NCBI GenBank assembly: GCA_900549105.1
Contig: URND01000043.1
Coordinates: 1 to 21,935, forward strand
DNA: 21,935 bases
Source of the DNA: an uncultured Eubacteriales bacterium
GTDB lineage: Bacteria > Bacillota > Clostridia > Lachnospirales > Lachnospiraceae
Reading direction: 5' to 3'
In this document: piece by piece, positions 6,931 through 15,633 of the stretch
How positions within the stretch are numbered: the first letter of the stretch is position 1
How the letters are laid out: each line of letters starts with the position of its first letter
Position numbers and translations under genes: made by a program
The notes under the pieces: generated by a model
Told to the model about the DNA's origin: nothing
Database searches by the model: none
Seen by the model: only the letters and a program-made list of their open reading frames with translations

Positions 6931-7833
6931 ATGGAACTTCAATTACAGCATTTGCGCAAGCAATATGGAACGAAGTGCGCTGTCGATGATGTAAGTTTCC
7001 ATTTAGAACCCGGCGTATATGGCCTGCTTGGTGCAAACGGAGCAGGAAAAACCACTTTAATGCGGATGATCTGCGGTGTGCTGAAACCAACATCCGGCAG
7101 CATCCGCCTGGATGGAAAGACAATGCAGGAGCTGGGGGAACGCTACTACACTTATTTGGGCTATATGCCGCAGGACTTCGGATTCTATCCCGATTTTACA
7201 GCACGGGAGTTTATGCTCTATATGGCAGCGGTAAAAGGCCTGGACAAAAAACACGCCAGAGCCCGGACAGAGGAACTGCTGGATTTGGTAAATCTGCGTG
7301 ATGTGGCAGACAAGAAGATTAAATCATATTCCGGCGGTATGAAACAGCGTTTGGGGATTGCTCAGGCGGAACTGAACGATCCTGACATTTTAATTTTGGA
7401 TGAGCCAACCGCAGGGCTTGACCCAAAGGAGCGTGTCCGCTTCCGAAATATCATTTCCGACTTCGCTAAAGATAAGATTGTGATTCTCTCCACCCATATT
7501 GTTTCGGATGTTTCGTATATTGCAGATATTATCCTGATGATGAAACAAGGTAAAATATTGCTCCAGGGTCCTATGGAAACCGTCACGAACAGTATTAGGG
7601 GCAAAGTTTGGGAGGTTATGGCCGATGAGCGCAAAGCTGCGTGGTACAGCCGGAACCTTCGCGTTGTCAACCTGCACCACGAAGGTAATTTGGTTCGTTT
7701 GCGGATTGTAGATGATGCGCCGCCTGCACCGGATGCCAGTATCGTGGAACCCGGTCTGGAAGATCTGTTCCTGTATCATTTCAGCGAAGATGTGCAGGAT
7801 GAAAGGAGTGATGATAATGAAAACTTTAGTTAA
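6931..7833 (+). CDS. ABC transporter ATP-binding protein (two-component linked)
   Basis: A 300-residue ATPase for the ABC-2 permease encoded next. Walker A GANGAGKT (34-41), Q-loop Gln81, signature YSGGM (133-137), Walker B ILILDEP (153-159) and His189 are all intact. A C-terminal extension of roughly 90 residues follows the core, as in many CcmA/drug-exporter ATPases. An in-frame ATG at 6913 exists, but the Shine-Dalgarno AGGAGG at 6919-6924 lies 6 bases before the ATG at 6931, so I choose 6931. The gene overlaps the permease gene by 17 bases. The adjacent kinase and regulator and the shared operator point to inducible export, possibly of an antimicrobial (inference). Confidence 0.9.
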   Translation: MELQLQHLRKQYGTKCAVDDVSFHLEPGVYGLLGANGAGKTTLMRMICGVLKPTSGSIRLDGKTMQELGERYYTYLGYMPQDFGFYPDFTAREFMLYMAAVKGLDKKHARARTEELLDLVNLRDVADKKIKSYSGGMKQRLGIAQAELNDPDILILDEPTAGLDPKERVRFRNIISDFAKDKIVILSTHIVSDVSYIADIILMMKQGKILLQGPMETVTNSIRGKVWEVMADERKAAWYSRNLRVVNLHHEGNLVRLRIVDDAPPAPDASIVEPGLEDLFLYHFSEDVQDERSDDNENFS

Positions 7834-9049
7834 GTACGAATTTCTGAAGATTCTGCGGAAAAAGTCTGCCTTGATTGCAATGGCGGTAAGCCTGCTCATA
7901 ACCGCTGTTTTCTTTGGCCTGCCAATCACACAGTTTCAGATTAATAACCAGGATGAGGTTCTTCGGGGGTTAGAAGGTATTGCATACGAAAAAGAACAGT
8001 ATGCGGACATCTCCGTCTCCTTAACGAATGAATATGTTACTGAAACCATCCGGGAAGTGCAGGCGCTCTTTGAAGATCCAGATCATATAGGCTATGACGG
8101 GAATGAGAAGTTTTTAATTGAGGGCGCATATTGGAATGGGATTGCACCACGGGAAAAGCTGTTGGGATTGATCGCAAGAAACTATGCTGTTCCCAATGTG
8201 AGCGCCAGGTATAATGCACTCACTGATTTAGATGTTTCGGATGGAACAGACTTCTATCAGGCACGAAAGGGCAAAATCGAAACGATACTGAGTGACCCTT
8301 CCAATGGGCTGTCAGAAGCAGAAAAAGATTATTGGCGGAATATGAACAGTGAGGTGGAAGAACCCTTCCAATATGGCTACTTCGGCGGATGGGAAGTCAT
8401 TATTTCTGCTTTTGAACTGTTAATGTTTGCGATTTTGGCTATCTGTATCGTGATCGCACCTGTTTTTGCCGGTGAATATCAGGCTGGCACAGATGCAGTC
8501 ATTTTGTCAGGCAAGTATGGAAAGACCAGGTTGATTACGGCTAAAATTGTTGCTGCACTTTTATTTGGAGTGTTGGCATTTACCCTTCATGTTCTCGTTG
8601 CATTTGGTATCTCACTTGCGGCATTTGGAATGGATGGCTGGAACCTTCCTTTGCAGATCAACGGCACTACCGTTCCTTATCCGTTTACATTCCTGGAGGG
8701 TACGCTTCTCAATTTGGGTGTCATTTATTTCGTACTAATCGCCATGATCGGCTTGACTCTTTTTCTGTCAGCCAGAATGAAAAGCCCTTACTTTGTACTA
8801 ATCGTTGTTGTTCCGGTGCTTTTTATACCCATGTTCCTTTCTCCGAATGGAACCACTGGAATCTACAATTTGTTTGTACTTTTGACACCGTATCAATCGC
8901 TGGTTCCTCGTTTCAGCTCGTACCTTTCCTATCAGTTCGGTTCCGTAATTTTGGATTCTTTTGTCATGAGAGGACTTGTTTATGGAATACTGACATTGAT
9001 TTTGCTGCCTTTTGCGAGGAGTGGCTTTAAGAAACACCAGGTTGCATAA
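7817..9049 (+). CDS. ABC-2 type permease (two-component linked)
   Basis: A 410-residue membrane protein pairs with the ATPase at 6931. One membrane helix lies at about 18-37. A large, mostly extracytoplasmic loop (about 40-190) follows, then at least five hydrophobic segments (about 195-217, 242-270, 300-320, 325-342, 385-405). This is the layout of ABC-2 exporters with a long first loop. The frame is open further upstream, but ATG 7817 (MKTLVKYEF) has an AAGGAG motif at the right spacing and overlaps the ATPase stop. The substrate is unknown. Confidence 0.88.
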   Translation: MKTLVKYEFLKILRKKSALIAMAVSLLITAVFFGLPITQFQINNQDEVLRGLEGIAYEKEQYADISVSLTNEYVTETIREVQALFEDPDHIGYDGNEKFLIEGAYWNGIAPREKLLGLIARNYAVPNVSARYNALTDLDVSDGTDFYQARKGKIETILSDPSNGLSEAEKDYWRNMNSEVEEPFQYGYFGGWEVIISAFELLMFAILAICIVIAPVFAGEYQAGTDAVILSGKYGKTRLITAKIVAALLFGVLAFTLHVLVAFGISLAAFGMDGWNLPLQINGTTVPYPFTFLEGTLLNLGVIYFVLIAMIGLTLFLSARMKSPYFVLIVVVPVLFIPMFLSPNGTTGIYNLFVLLTPYQSLVPRFSSYLSYQFGSVILDSFVMRGLVYGILTLILLPFARSGFKKHQVA

Positions 9050-9059
9050 AGAGGCGCTG

Positions 9060-9169
9060 ATGAAAAATAAAAAATACATAATTCTGTTTATCAGCAGTGC
9101 AGGAAAAGAAGGTATGCCGCACTAGCGGATGTCCTGATGAATGTGGGAATCCTGCAAAAGCAGAAATAA
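9060..9169 (+). pseudogene. Possible gene remnants after the ABC module
   Basis: Right after the permease, ATG 9060 opens a 21-codon frame (MKNKKYIILFISS..., stop 9123-9125) that looks like the hydrophobic start of a membrane or secreted protein. An overlapping frame ends at 9167-9169 with YAALADVLMNVGILQKQK, which looks like the tail of a different protein. A deletion joining two gene ends would produce this. I recognise neither fragment, and both are short enough to be chance. Confidence 0.3.
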
Positions 9170-9188
9170 AACGAAGATTTATGAAAAA

Positions 9189-9219
9189 TTTACAATCAAA
9201 AAATTGCGCTGATTGTAAA
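9189..9219. repeat. Perfect 10-bp inverted repeat before the Rpn gene
   Basis: TTTACAATCA (9189-9198) and TGATTGTAAA (9210-9219) are exact inverted copies separated by 11 bases. The right arm covers the -35 box of the promoter at 9213. It could be an operator or a stem-loop. Confidence 0.6.
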
Positions 9220-9241
9220 GGGAAGTTTTGTATGATATGAT
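9213..9241 (+). promoter_or_regulatory. Promoter of the Rpn-family gene
   Basis: TTGTAA (9213-9218) and TATGAT (9236-9241) have a 17-base spacer, about 60 bases before the ATG at 9304. Confidence 0.6.
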
Positions 9242-9303
9242 AAGAGTAGAAGAAAAATTTTTTCTATTATCGGGGATTAGATAAAAGGAAAGCTGGTGAG
9301 AAT

Positions 9304-10107
9304 ATGGCAGAATTGGATTTTGAAAGAAAACACGCAGAAGATTTGCAGAGGCTGCGGGGATTCCGTCTTCTGGATGATGATTTTATGAGCAAAGTCTTTG
9401 AAGATAAAGCGTGTTCGCAGTTTTTATTGCAGATTATTTTGGATAAAAAAGGTTTAAATGTTCAAAGAGTACACATACAGCATGATGTGAAGAACTTACA
9501 GGGGCGCTCCATCCGCCTGGATATCATAGCGATTGACGGAAACGGGCGGGTGTATAATATTGAAATCCAAAGAAGTGATAAAGGAGCCAGCATTAAGAGG
9601 GCCAGGTATAACAGCAGTTTGTTGGATGCAAATGTAACGGAGCCGGGGAATGATTATGAGAAGCTCGCAGAGACGTATGTTATTTTTATTACAGAGAATG
9701 ATGTATTGAAAGCAGGCTTGCCCATTTATCACATTGACCGGACAGTTAAAGAAACTGGTGCAATGTTTGGGGATGAAGCACATATCATATATGTAAATTC
9801 TCAGATAAAAGATGAAACAGAACTTGGTAAACTGATGCATGATTTTTCCTGTACGGATGCGAAAGATATGCATTATAAAATCTTAGCTGATCGAGTACGT
9901 TATTTTAAAGAAGATGCGAAAGGAGTGGAAGTTATGTGCAGAGCTATGGAGGATATGAGAAAAGAAGCCGCTGCTGAGCAGAATATTCTTACATTATTAG
10001 GGGCTATTAGGAATTTAATGAAAAATCTTGGACTGTCAGCAGAACAGGCAATGACTGCTTTGGGAGTATCAGATGTTGAGAGAGGTATTCTTTCTAAAAG
10101 AATCTAA
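9304..10107 (+). CDS. Rpn-family recombination-promoting nuclease / putative transposase
   Basis: A 267-residue member of the Rpn (PDDEXK_2) family, DNA endonucleases related to transposase_31 proteins and linked to RecA-independent recombination in E. coli. The N-terminal core carries FMSKVFEDK, a catalytic-type Asp73 (RLDIIAID), an Glu87-Ile-Gln89 pair (YNIEIQR; the common E-x-Q/K variant) and the RARYNSSLLD helix. The C-terminus has a coiled-coil-prone stretch and ends with AEQAMTALGVSD, a variable tail typical of the family. It is monocistronic, with its own promoter and a strong terminator. I found no inverted repeats or target-site duplication flanking it, so autonomous mobility is not shown. 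Confidence 0.85.
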   Translation: MAELDFERKHAEDLQRLRGFRLLDDDFMSKVFEDKACSQFLLQIILDKKGLNVQRVHIQHDVKNLQGRSIRLDIIAIDGNGRVYNIEIQRSDKGASIKRARYNSSLLDANVTEPGNDYEKLAETYVIFITENDVLKAGLPIYHIDRTVKETGAMFGDEAHIIYVNSQIKDETELGKLMHDFSCTDAKDMHYKILADRVRYFKEDAKGVEVMCRAMEDMRKEAAAEQNILTLLGAIRNLMKNLGLSAEQAMTALGVSDVERGILSKRI

Positions 10108-10120
10108 CAAATAATGGCAG

Positions 10121-10163
10121 CCGGACAGTATCAATCAAACAGATACTGTTCGGTTTTTTTATT
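10121..10163 (+). terminator. Terminator of the Rpn-family gene
   Basis: A 12-bp stem (10121-10132 with 10142-10153, one G-U pair) is followed by TTTTTTT. Confidence 0.9.
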
Positions 10164-10215
10164 AGGAAATATTATGGTATTGTGGAACGTCTCAGGGAAA
10201 CTGAGTAAAAAGGTG

Positions 10216-10244
10216 TTGACTTCTTAATCTTACAAGTGTAGTAT
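10216..10244 (+). promoter_or_regulatory. Promoter of the repeat lipoprotein
   Basis: TTGACT (10216-10221) and TAGTAT (10239-10244) are spaced by 17 bases. The -10 region overlaps the first BlaI-type operator, which would allow repression by blocking RNA polymerase. Confidence 0.6.
10228..10241. promoter_or_regulatory. BlaI-type operator O1
   Basis: TCTTACAAGTGTAG contains the TACAnnTGTA dyad (10231-10240) typical of BlaI/MecI operators. It matches the site in front of blaI (15611-15624) at every position except the two central bases. Confidence 0.75.
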
Positions 10245-10259
10245 TATAAAATATAAATC

Positions 10260-10273
10260 CTACATTTGTAAGA
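10260..10273. promoter_or_regulatory. BlaI-type operator O2
   Basis: CTACATTTGTAAGA is the same motif in reverse orientation (dyad TACATTTGTA at 10261-10270), centred 30 bases from O1. It ends just before the AAGGAGG ribosome binding site at 10275-10281. Paired dyads about three helical turns apart resemble the double operators of bla/mec systems. Confidence 0.75.
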
Positions 10274-10288
10274 TAAGGAGGAACAGCT

Positions 10289-13267
10289 ATGAAACGAAAA
10301 TACATTCGATGGTTTTCTATAATTTTATGGGTAGTGTTGGCCGGAGTGATGTGGAGCGGCTGCGGCAAAAAGGAGGAGGAATCTGTCAAAAAAGATATAT
10401 TGACTGTCGGCCGGGAGGCCGGGACGTGTATCCGGGACATTTACAGGGAGGCATCAGCCTCGGGAACTCTGTCCGGAACCGATACAACGGAAAGGATTCT
10501 TAAACGGTTAGGGGAAGCAGGATACAGCGCCGTGGATGCAGATAATCAATGGAATATGACCTGCCCGGAGCCGATGGAAGAATTTTGCCAAAATGTACAA
10601 AAGGGAATGGACGGAGAGGCAGTGCTGGTGATTGTTATGTCCGAAGGCCAGTTGTGCTGCTGTGATTTTTCTTCCAGTGAAAATCAGGTGGAAATCAGCC
10701 AGTGTATGGTTAATTGGGAAAATAATGAGCCGGAAGCCGGATTTAAGGAAGAATTTCAGGCCGTATCCTGGCTGTATACGGATAAGGGCTATCTTTTTTT
10801 TGAGCGGTCTTTACCGGAAGGCTATGAAAAGGACATGGGGTACAGGGCTATCCGTGTAAAGCCGCTGGATATCCGGTGCCGGGAGGCATGCAGGGCTTAT
10901 GTGGCTCCCATCAATTATTATCTCAATAATATGTTTCTGTGCGATTGGGATGAGAAGAATTTTAAACAGTTGAATTTCTATGATTTGTTTGAGCCGCTGT
11001 ATCGGATGGATTATGGCTGTGAATCGCCCTACGGTGTACATACGGAGAATGACCAGTATGAGATTCCGGGAGAAGAATTTGAAAAGTTGTTTTTTAAATA
11101 TTTTCAAATGGATGGAGAGACGCTTCGCAAACGGACGGTCTATCAGGCGGAAAATCATGTTTACCAGTATCGCCCAAGGGGGATGCATGACACAGCCCGG
11201 ATTACCAATATTCCTTATCCGGAGGTGGTGGACTGCAGCCAAAACAGTGACGGAACACTCACCCTGACAGTGGATGCCGTCTGGCCGAAAAAGATGATGG
11301 ACAAGGCATTTTCCCATAAGGTTGTAATCCGGCCAATGCCGGACGGCTCTTTTCAATATGTATCCAATCAGGTAGTTTCACTGGAAAAATCGGTGGATTT
11401 GAACTGGTACACAGAGAGGGGAGCCATCAGTATATTAACCGAAGAGGAGCAAAATGCCCTGGAGGACGCAGCCCTCTCTCTGGCGGCAGACAACAGGGAC
11501 ATATGCGCTGAGGTTGATGCAATGAATGCAGACAATTATGAGGCCGCCCTACAGTTTTATAGAGCCTATAAAGAGGGCGGAGACGGGCAGGTGACGTTAT
11601 ATCAGGCCTATAAAAATGGAATCTTTGGGGCGCTGACCTTCACATGCCGCGGAGGGAGTATCCAGAGTTACTTTATCGGTATTCACTGGAATAAGGATGG
11701 CGCTCCGGAAGTCTATCAGACCGGCAACGGCAATATTGTGGATTTGAATCTGACAAAAAAGGGGTATTTCATTTATATGAAAGAATTTACCGCCATGCAC
11801 GGAAGTCTGAGAGAGTATATTCGATTGAAGTCTCTGCCGGAACAGTGCCGGGAGCTGACGGAAAGATACATTTCCGGCCTGAGCTATGTGAATTACGATT
11901 TGCTTTTGAATGGGTGGGACAGGGAGCAGGTGGCCGCCCTCCTGAATACAACGGTCTTTTTGGACATTTATCGGATGAAAACCGGGGAAACGCCGAAATT
12001 GCGGGATGGAAAAATTCCTGCGGAATTATTTGAAGCTGTGATGACGGAAGCCTTTCCGGTTTCTGTGGAGGAACTTAGAAGAAACTGCGGCTACATAGAA
12101 GAGGCCGATGCCTATCCATTGGAGAGAAAATGTTCCAGGCAGTTTGAACCCTTTGGAGAGGTCGTGGATTATCAGGAAAATGCCGATGGAACCCTGACAC
12201 TTTTTGTGGAGGCTGTCTGGGCCGATTATAATACGGATTGCGCCTATCGAAATGAAATCACCGTGGAACCTCATGAGGATGGAAGTTACCGATATCTGTC
12301 GAATAAGGTAGAAAAAACGGGAACAGATGGGGAAACCCTGGCCGGGGAAGGGAATATTGTGCTCGGCGTAAACGATTATGCCGGAATGGCTAATTATGAA
12401 AAAATGGAGGCGTTTCTTGGAAAGGCGGAGTCCGGGGAAAGCTGTGGAGCCGAGGTTTATGAAATTCATAAAGATGGCGGGTACAGCAAGTATTGTTTTG
12501 ATTTTGACGGCCGGAATATGTCTGTCGAAATCTCCATCGTCACATGGGACAGCCAGGGCCCTATAAGTACGGGAAATTATCAATATGAAATTGAACGCTG
12601 GTCCTATACGGAGAAGGGATGGTTTTCTTATGTGCTGGATGTGCCTGAACCGCCGGAGGTATCGGAAGTAATTCGGGATAAAGTGATGATGCGGGTGCGT
12701 CCGATGGATGAAACCTGTAGGAAGTTTACGGAACATTGGCTTGTGCCTGTCGGGTATCAGCGGAACAATATGTTCAGCATAGAGTGGGACAGGGAGCATA
12801 TGGAAGCCCTGGATTTCAATGCGCTGTATGAATCTTTTTATTATCTTTTTTATGGAGAGCCATTTGAAAGTGAAGATTTTCCGGAGGGAATTCCGGCGAA
12901 GGATTTTGAAAATGTCATGCTGCGATATCTTCCGGTATCCCGGGAGGAACTTCGGAAGTATGGGGCGTATAATGAAGAAACCGGTTGCTATGGCTGTGCC
13001 AATTTGGGCTGCGGAAATTATTCTGTGGCAGCCTTCTGGACATCAGTCCCGGAAGTTAGGGATATCCGGGAAAATGGTGACGGCACATGGACAGTGACTG
13101 TGGATGCGGTCTGCGAGCGGGAAGGAACGGATTGTATTCTCAGCCATGAGCTGACGGTGGATTTTCCCGAAGAGGGAAGTATCCGGTTTTTGGGGAATCA
13201 TCTTGTTGGCGATGGCGCCGGACGGATTCCCCTTTATCGATACCGTGTCGAAAAAAATCGTTTATAA
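10289..13267 (+). CDS. Large surface lipoprotein of three divergent repeats, BlaI-controlled
   Basis: I do not recognise this 992-residue protein. It has a lipoprotein signal with lipobox WSGC and Cys25, so it should be anchored outside the membrane. The body consists of three homologous units at about residues 85-363, 415-675 and 702-973. Each unit contains, in order, a Tyr/Phe-rich segment (WLYTDKGYLFF, LTKKGYFIYM, WSYTEKGWFSY), a C-x-x-(7-8) Y/W segment leading to WD-x-(E/R) (DWDEKNF, GWDREQV, EWDREHM), then N-x-DGT-x-T-(L/V)-x-V-(D/E)-AV (from 319, 631 and 929), and finally (D/E)-(D/E)GS-(F/Y/I)-x-(Y/F)-(V/L)-(S/G)-N. No catalytic motif stands out. Two BlaI-type operators sit in its promoter, and the gene faces blaR1 convergently. 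This makes it the likely regulated output of the BlaI/BlaR1 pair: a wall-stress or beta-lactam-responsive surface protein (inference). Confidence 0.85.
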   Translation: MKRKYIRWFSIILWVVLAGVMWSGCGKKEEESVKKDILTVGREAGTCIRDIYREASASGTLSGTDTTERILKRLGEAGYSAVDADNQWNMTCPEPMEEFCQNVQKGMDGEAVLVIVMSEGQLCCCDFSSSENQVEISQCMVNWENNEPEAGFKEEFQAVSWLYTDKGYLFFERSLPEGYEKDMGYRAIRVKPLDIRCREACRAYVAPINYYLNNMFLCDWDEKNFKQLNFYDLFEPLYRMDYGCESPYGVHTENDQYEIPGEEFEKLFFKYFQMDGETLRKRTVYQAENHVYQYRPRGMHDTARITNIPYPEVVDCSQNSDGTLTLTVDAVWPKKMMDKAFSHKVVIRPMPDGSFQYVSNQVVSLEKSVDLNWYTERGAISILTEEEQNALEDAALSLAADNRDICAEVDAMNADNYEAALQFYRAYKEGGDGQVTLYQAYKNGIFGALTFTCRGGSIQSYFIGIHWNKDGAPEVYQTGNGNIVDLNLTKKGYFIYMKEFTAMHGSLREYIRLKSLPEQCRELTERYISGLSYVNYDLLLNGWDREQVAALLNTTVFLDIYRMKTGETPKLRDGKIPAELFEAVMTEAFPVSVEELRRNCGYIEEADAYPLERKCSRQFEPFGEVVDYQENADGTLTLFVEAVWADYNTDCAYRNEITVEPHEDGSYRYLSNKVEKTGTDGETLAGEGNIVLGVNDYAGMANYEKMEAFLGKAESGESCGAEVYEIHKDGGYSKYCFDFDGRNMSVEISIVTWDSQGPISTGNYQYEIERWSYTEKGWFSYVLDVPEPPEVSEVIRDKVMMRVRPMDETCRKFTEHWLVPVGYQRNNMFSIEWDREHMEALDFNALYESFYYLFYGEPFESEDFPEGIPAKDFENVMLRYLPVSREELRKYGAYNEETGCYGCANLGCGNYSVAAFWTSVPEVRDIRENGDGTWTVTVDAVCEREGTDCILSHELTVDFPEEGSIRFLGNHLVGDGAGRIPLYRYRVEKNRL

Positions 13268-13270
13268 TCC

Positions 13271-13337
13271 CCGGGAAGTTGTCGGAGAACTCCCGAGGAT
13301 GTTATAAATGCCGGGGAGCTAGCGGAGAATACCCAGG
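13271..13337. repeat. Imperfect direct repeat between convergent genes
   Basis: Units 13271-13298 and 13311-13337 share the pattern CCGGG-(A/G)-AG-Y-T, then CGGAGAA and CCC...AGG, and start 40 bases apart. The first can fold as CGGGAAGTT against AACTCCCG with one bulge. The second includes the last codons of blaR1. No T tract is visible. The pair may help terminate both convergent transcripts, but that is weak. Confidence 0.5.
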
Positions 13338-15205
13338 TCTGCTAATATATTCTGGGTGATTTCTGCGGCCCGGCTGCCGGTGGCCTGGTTTTCTGCGGCC
13401 TGACTTCCAGTGGTTTCATCCGAATCTTCAATACAGGCGGCAAAGAAGAAGGTGTTGTCAGCAGTTTCGGCAAACCCAATAAACCAGCCGCGGATATTTT
13501 GACCATCGATGTTCCCTGTGCCTGTTTTTCCATAAAAGGCGCCGCCGGGAATATCATAAAGATAGAGAGCGTCTTTTACGGCGGCAATATCTGAGGCGCT
13601 GAAAGAAGCGTTTTGCCCCGGGGCAGTGAAGGTATCATTCAATAGCCGGACCTGTTCTGCCGGGGCTATTTTCAGGGAAGATTCCAGCCAGCAGGAAGGA
13701 AAAGCGCCGCTTAAATCTTTATTTCCATAATTAAGGGTATCCACATAGTGCTGAACAGAGGCTTTTCCCATATCTGTTTCCAGCGCCTGGAAATACCAGT
13801 TGACCGAGTTTGCCATGGCGGAGCGCAAATCCTGCCCTCCGTTCCAGGCTTCAAAATCCCAGGTCTCGCCATTCCAGTCCATTTCGGAATTTTCCGGTGT
13901 GATGCATCCGGCATCCAGGGCAAAAAGAGCTGCATATATTTTATAGGTTGAATCCGGAGACATCCGGGTGAGAGCCATCTCCGGATTATAAATCTGCCAG
14001 CTGTCGGCGGCTGTGTCATATAAAACAAAAGTGCCTTCCGCATCGCCAAAAGAGGAAGAGAGATTTCGGCTAGTTATTTTTGGATTTTCTCCGAAAACTT
14101 CGGCCCTGTCTGCAATATCCGATGTTCCTTTGACAGCGGCGGGAGCGGATGCCGGAAGGGCCCAGAGAGCGCAGGCGGACAGGGAAGGCGACAGTCCAAA
14201 GAGCAGGAGAGCGGCGGCAAGACCGATGGCGGTACTTTTTATCCCGGCTGCCCTTGAAGGATGGCTGTAAGCGGCAATCCTGCGGATACGCCGGGTCATC
14301 TGCCGCATATTTCCGCTTATACCGGAGGTAAAAGGCAAAAAGTCTGCGGAGATTTTTTCAGCCAAATCGACAAGAGTATGTCCATAGTCGAGGGCATTTT
14401 CTTCGCCAAGGTTTTTGAGTACTTTGGCATCGCAGGCGATTTCCCTGTCATTTTCTATCTCATTGACAGCAAACCACAACAATGGATTCGGCCAGTAAAG
14501 CAGATGAAAAAAGTTCATCAAAGCGCCCGTGAGAGCGTCTTTTTGCTTATAATGAATCAGTTCGTGCAAAAGCATATGGCGCAGGGCATGAAGCGAAATA
14601 TCAGAAGTATCTGATGCGAGATGGGCCGGAAGATAAACGCCCGGCTTTATGATTCCCGTCATTACCGGGGTTTTCAGCAATGGCGAAATGTAAAATGCAG
14701 GCTCTTTTTTAATCCCCAGTTCCCTGCAGCACTGACTGAAAAGTTTTTTTATCTTTGGTTCCCCTGCCGGAACAGCAGTTTTCTTTAAAAAATACAATTT
14801 TTTTCTGGCCCGCAGTTGGAAGAGCAGCATAAAGAAAATGCCCGTCAGCCATAAAATAAAACAGACAATCCCGATATATTTGCCGGTGGTTGAATTCACG
14901 GAAACTGTAAAGTCGTTCATCCATTCCGGGGAAGTATCGCGGATGGCTTGAACCATAGTCGAAGCTGCCGGAGCTGCCAACAGAGCTGTTTCCGAATCGA
15001 CAGCATGGGAAAAAACTGGAGTGATTTCGGAAAGGCGGATTGGAAAGAAAGGCAGAGCCATCAGCACAAAAAGAACTGCCCACAGCCGGTAGCCTGTCTG
15101 AGCAGATAAATAGTTTCTGAATAAATATTTTGTCCCAAGAATTATCAAAATAGAGAGTGAAATAAAAAGGTTGCTTAGGATGAAATGCAGTGTAAAGGAT
15201 GTCAT
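13319..15205 (-). CDS. blaR1: BlaR1/MecR1-type M56 sensor-transducer
   Basis: A 628-residue membrane receptor of the M56 family that signals by inactivating its partner repressor BlaI. The N-terminal membrane part has helices at about 7-30, 38-56, 108-130 and 322-348. The cytoplasmic zinc metalloprotease carries HELIH (214-218) and a downstream Glu in NDREIACD (about 255). The extracellular C-terminal sensor has the class D penicillin-binding motifs STYK (419-422, acylated Ser419), SVN (467-469) and KTGTG (560-564). Length and order match BlaR1. The start ATG (15203-15205) has an AAGGAAG site and lies 14 bases after blaI, so both form one operon. All sensor residues are intact, yet no beta-lactamase gene is in the window. 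Confidence 0.92.
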   Translation of the reverse strand: MTSFTLHFILSNLFISLSILIILGTKYLFRNYLSAQTGYRLWAVLFVLMALPFFPIRLSEITPVFSHAVDSETALLAAPAASTMVQAIRDTSPEWMNDFTVSVNSTTGKYIGIVCFILWLTGIFFMLLFQLRARKKLYFLKKTAVPAGEPKIKKLFSQCCRELGIKKEPAFYISPLLKTPVMTGIIKPGVYLPAHLASDTSDISLHALRHMLLHELIHYKQKDALTGALMNFFHLLYWPNPLLWFAVNEIENDREIACDAKVLKNLGEENALDYGHTLVDLAEKISADFLPFTSGISGNMRQMTRRIRRIAAYSHPSRAAGIKSTAIGLAAALLLFGLSPSLSACALWALPASAPAAVKGTSDIADRAEVFGENPKITSRNLSSSFGDAEGTFVLYDTAADSWQIYNPEMALTRMSPDSTYKIYAALFALDAGCITPENSEMDWNGETWDFEAWNGGQDLRSAMANSVNWYFQALETDMGKASVQHYVDTLNYGNKDLSGAFPSCWLESSLKIAPAEQVRLLNDTFTAPGQNASFSASDIAAVKDALYLYDIPGGAFYGKTGTGNIDGQNIRGWFIGFAETADNTFFFAACIEDSDETTGSQAAENQATGSRAAEITQNILADLGILR

Positions 15206-15219
15206 TACAATCTTCCTTT

Positions 15220-15594
15220 CTATTTTTTGTGGCTTGTCAGAATTGCCCGCAGAGAATCAATTTCGCTTTGGCTTAAGGCCTCTTCATCCAGGCAGGCCGA
15301 GAGCATGCGGGACATATCCCCGTCGAAATAGCGCTTCAAAAAAGAACGGCTTTGCTGTCTGACATAGGATTTTTCTTCAATCAGAGGCGTGTAGACGAAT
15401 ACCCTTCCCTGTTTTTCATAGGTCAGCGCCTTTTTGTTTACAAGCCGTTTTAATAAGGTCTGAATTGTTTTCGGACTCCAGCTTGTTTTTTGGGTCAAAA
15501 TCTCAGTGACAGCATTGGTGCTGATTGGAGCCTCTCGCCATACAATCTTCATCACTTCATATTCTGCTTCGGATATCTGAGGCAGACTGTTCAT
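15220..15594 (-). CDS. blaI: BlaI/MecI-family transcriptional repressor
   Basis: A 124-residue winged-helix repressor of the BlaI/MecI/CopY family. The DNA-binding part (about 1-75) shows ISEAEYEVMKIVW, TNAVTEIL and the recognition segment WSPKTIQTLLKRLVNKKAL. The C-terminal helices (about 76-124) are the dimerisation region cut or released upon BlaR1 signalling in characterised systems. The frame is open five codons further from a TTG, but ATG at 15594 has GGAGGG 7 bases upstream and gives the family's usual N-terminus. An operator dyad lies between its promoter and the start, indicating autorepression. Confidence 0.93.
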   Translation of the reverse strand: MNSLPQISEAEYEVMKIVWREAPISTNAVTEILTQKTSWSPKTIQTLLKRLVNKKALTYEKQGRVFVYTPLIEEKSYVRQQSRSFLKRYFDGDMSRMLSACLDEEALSQSEIDSLRAILTSHKK

Positions 15595-15610
15595 AATAAT
15601 TCCCTCCAAA

Positions 15611-15624
15611 TCTTACATATGTAG
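15611..15624. promoter_or_regulatory. BlaI-type operator O3
   Basis: TCTTACATATGTAG contains the perfect palindrome TACATATGTA (15614-15623). It lies at the expected start of the blaI transcript, so bound BlaI should repress its own operon. Confidence 0.8.
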
Positions 15625-15633
15625 TATAAAAAC

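Noticed and set aside
9304..10107. Rpn-family gene as part of a complete insertion sequence
   Set aside because: I found no terminal inverted repeats or target duplications around gene plus terminator.
10811..12799. Long minus-strand frames inside the lipoprotein gene
   Set aside because: They lack ribosome binding sites and recognisable motifs; the plus-strand frame is clearly coding, with a signal peptide and internal repeats.
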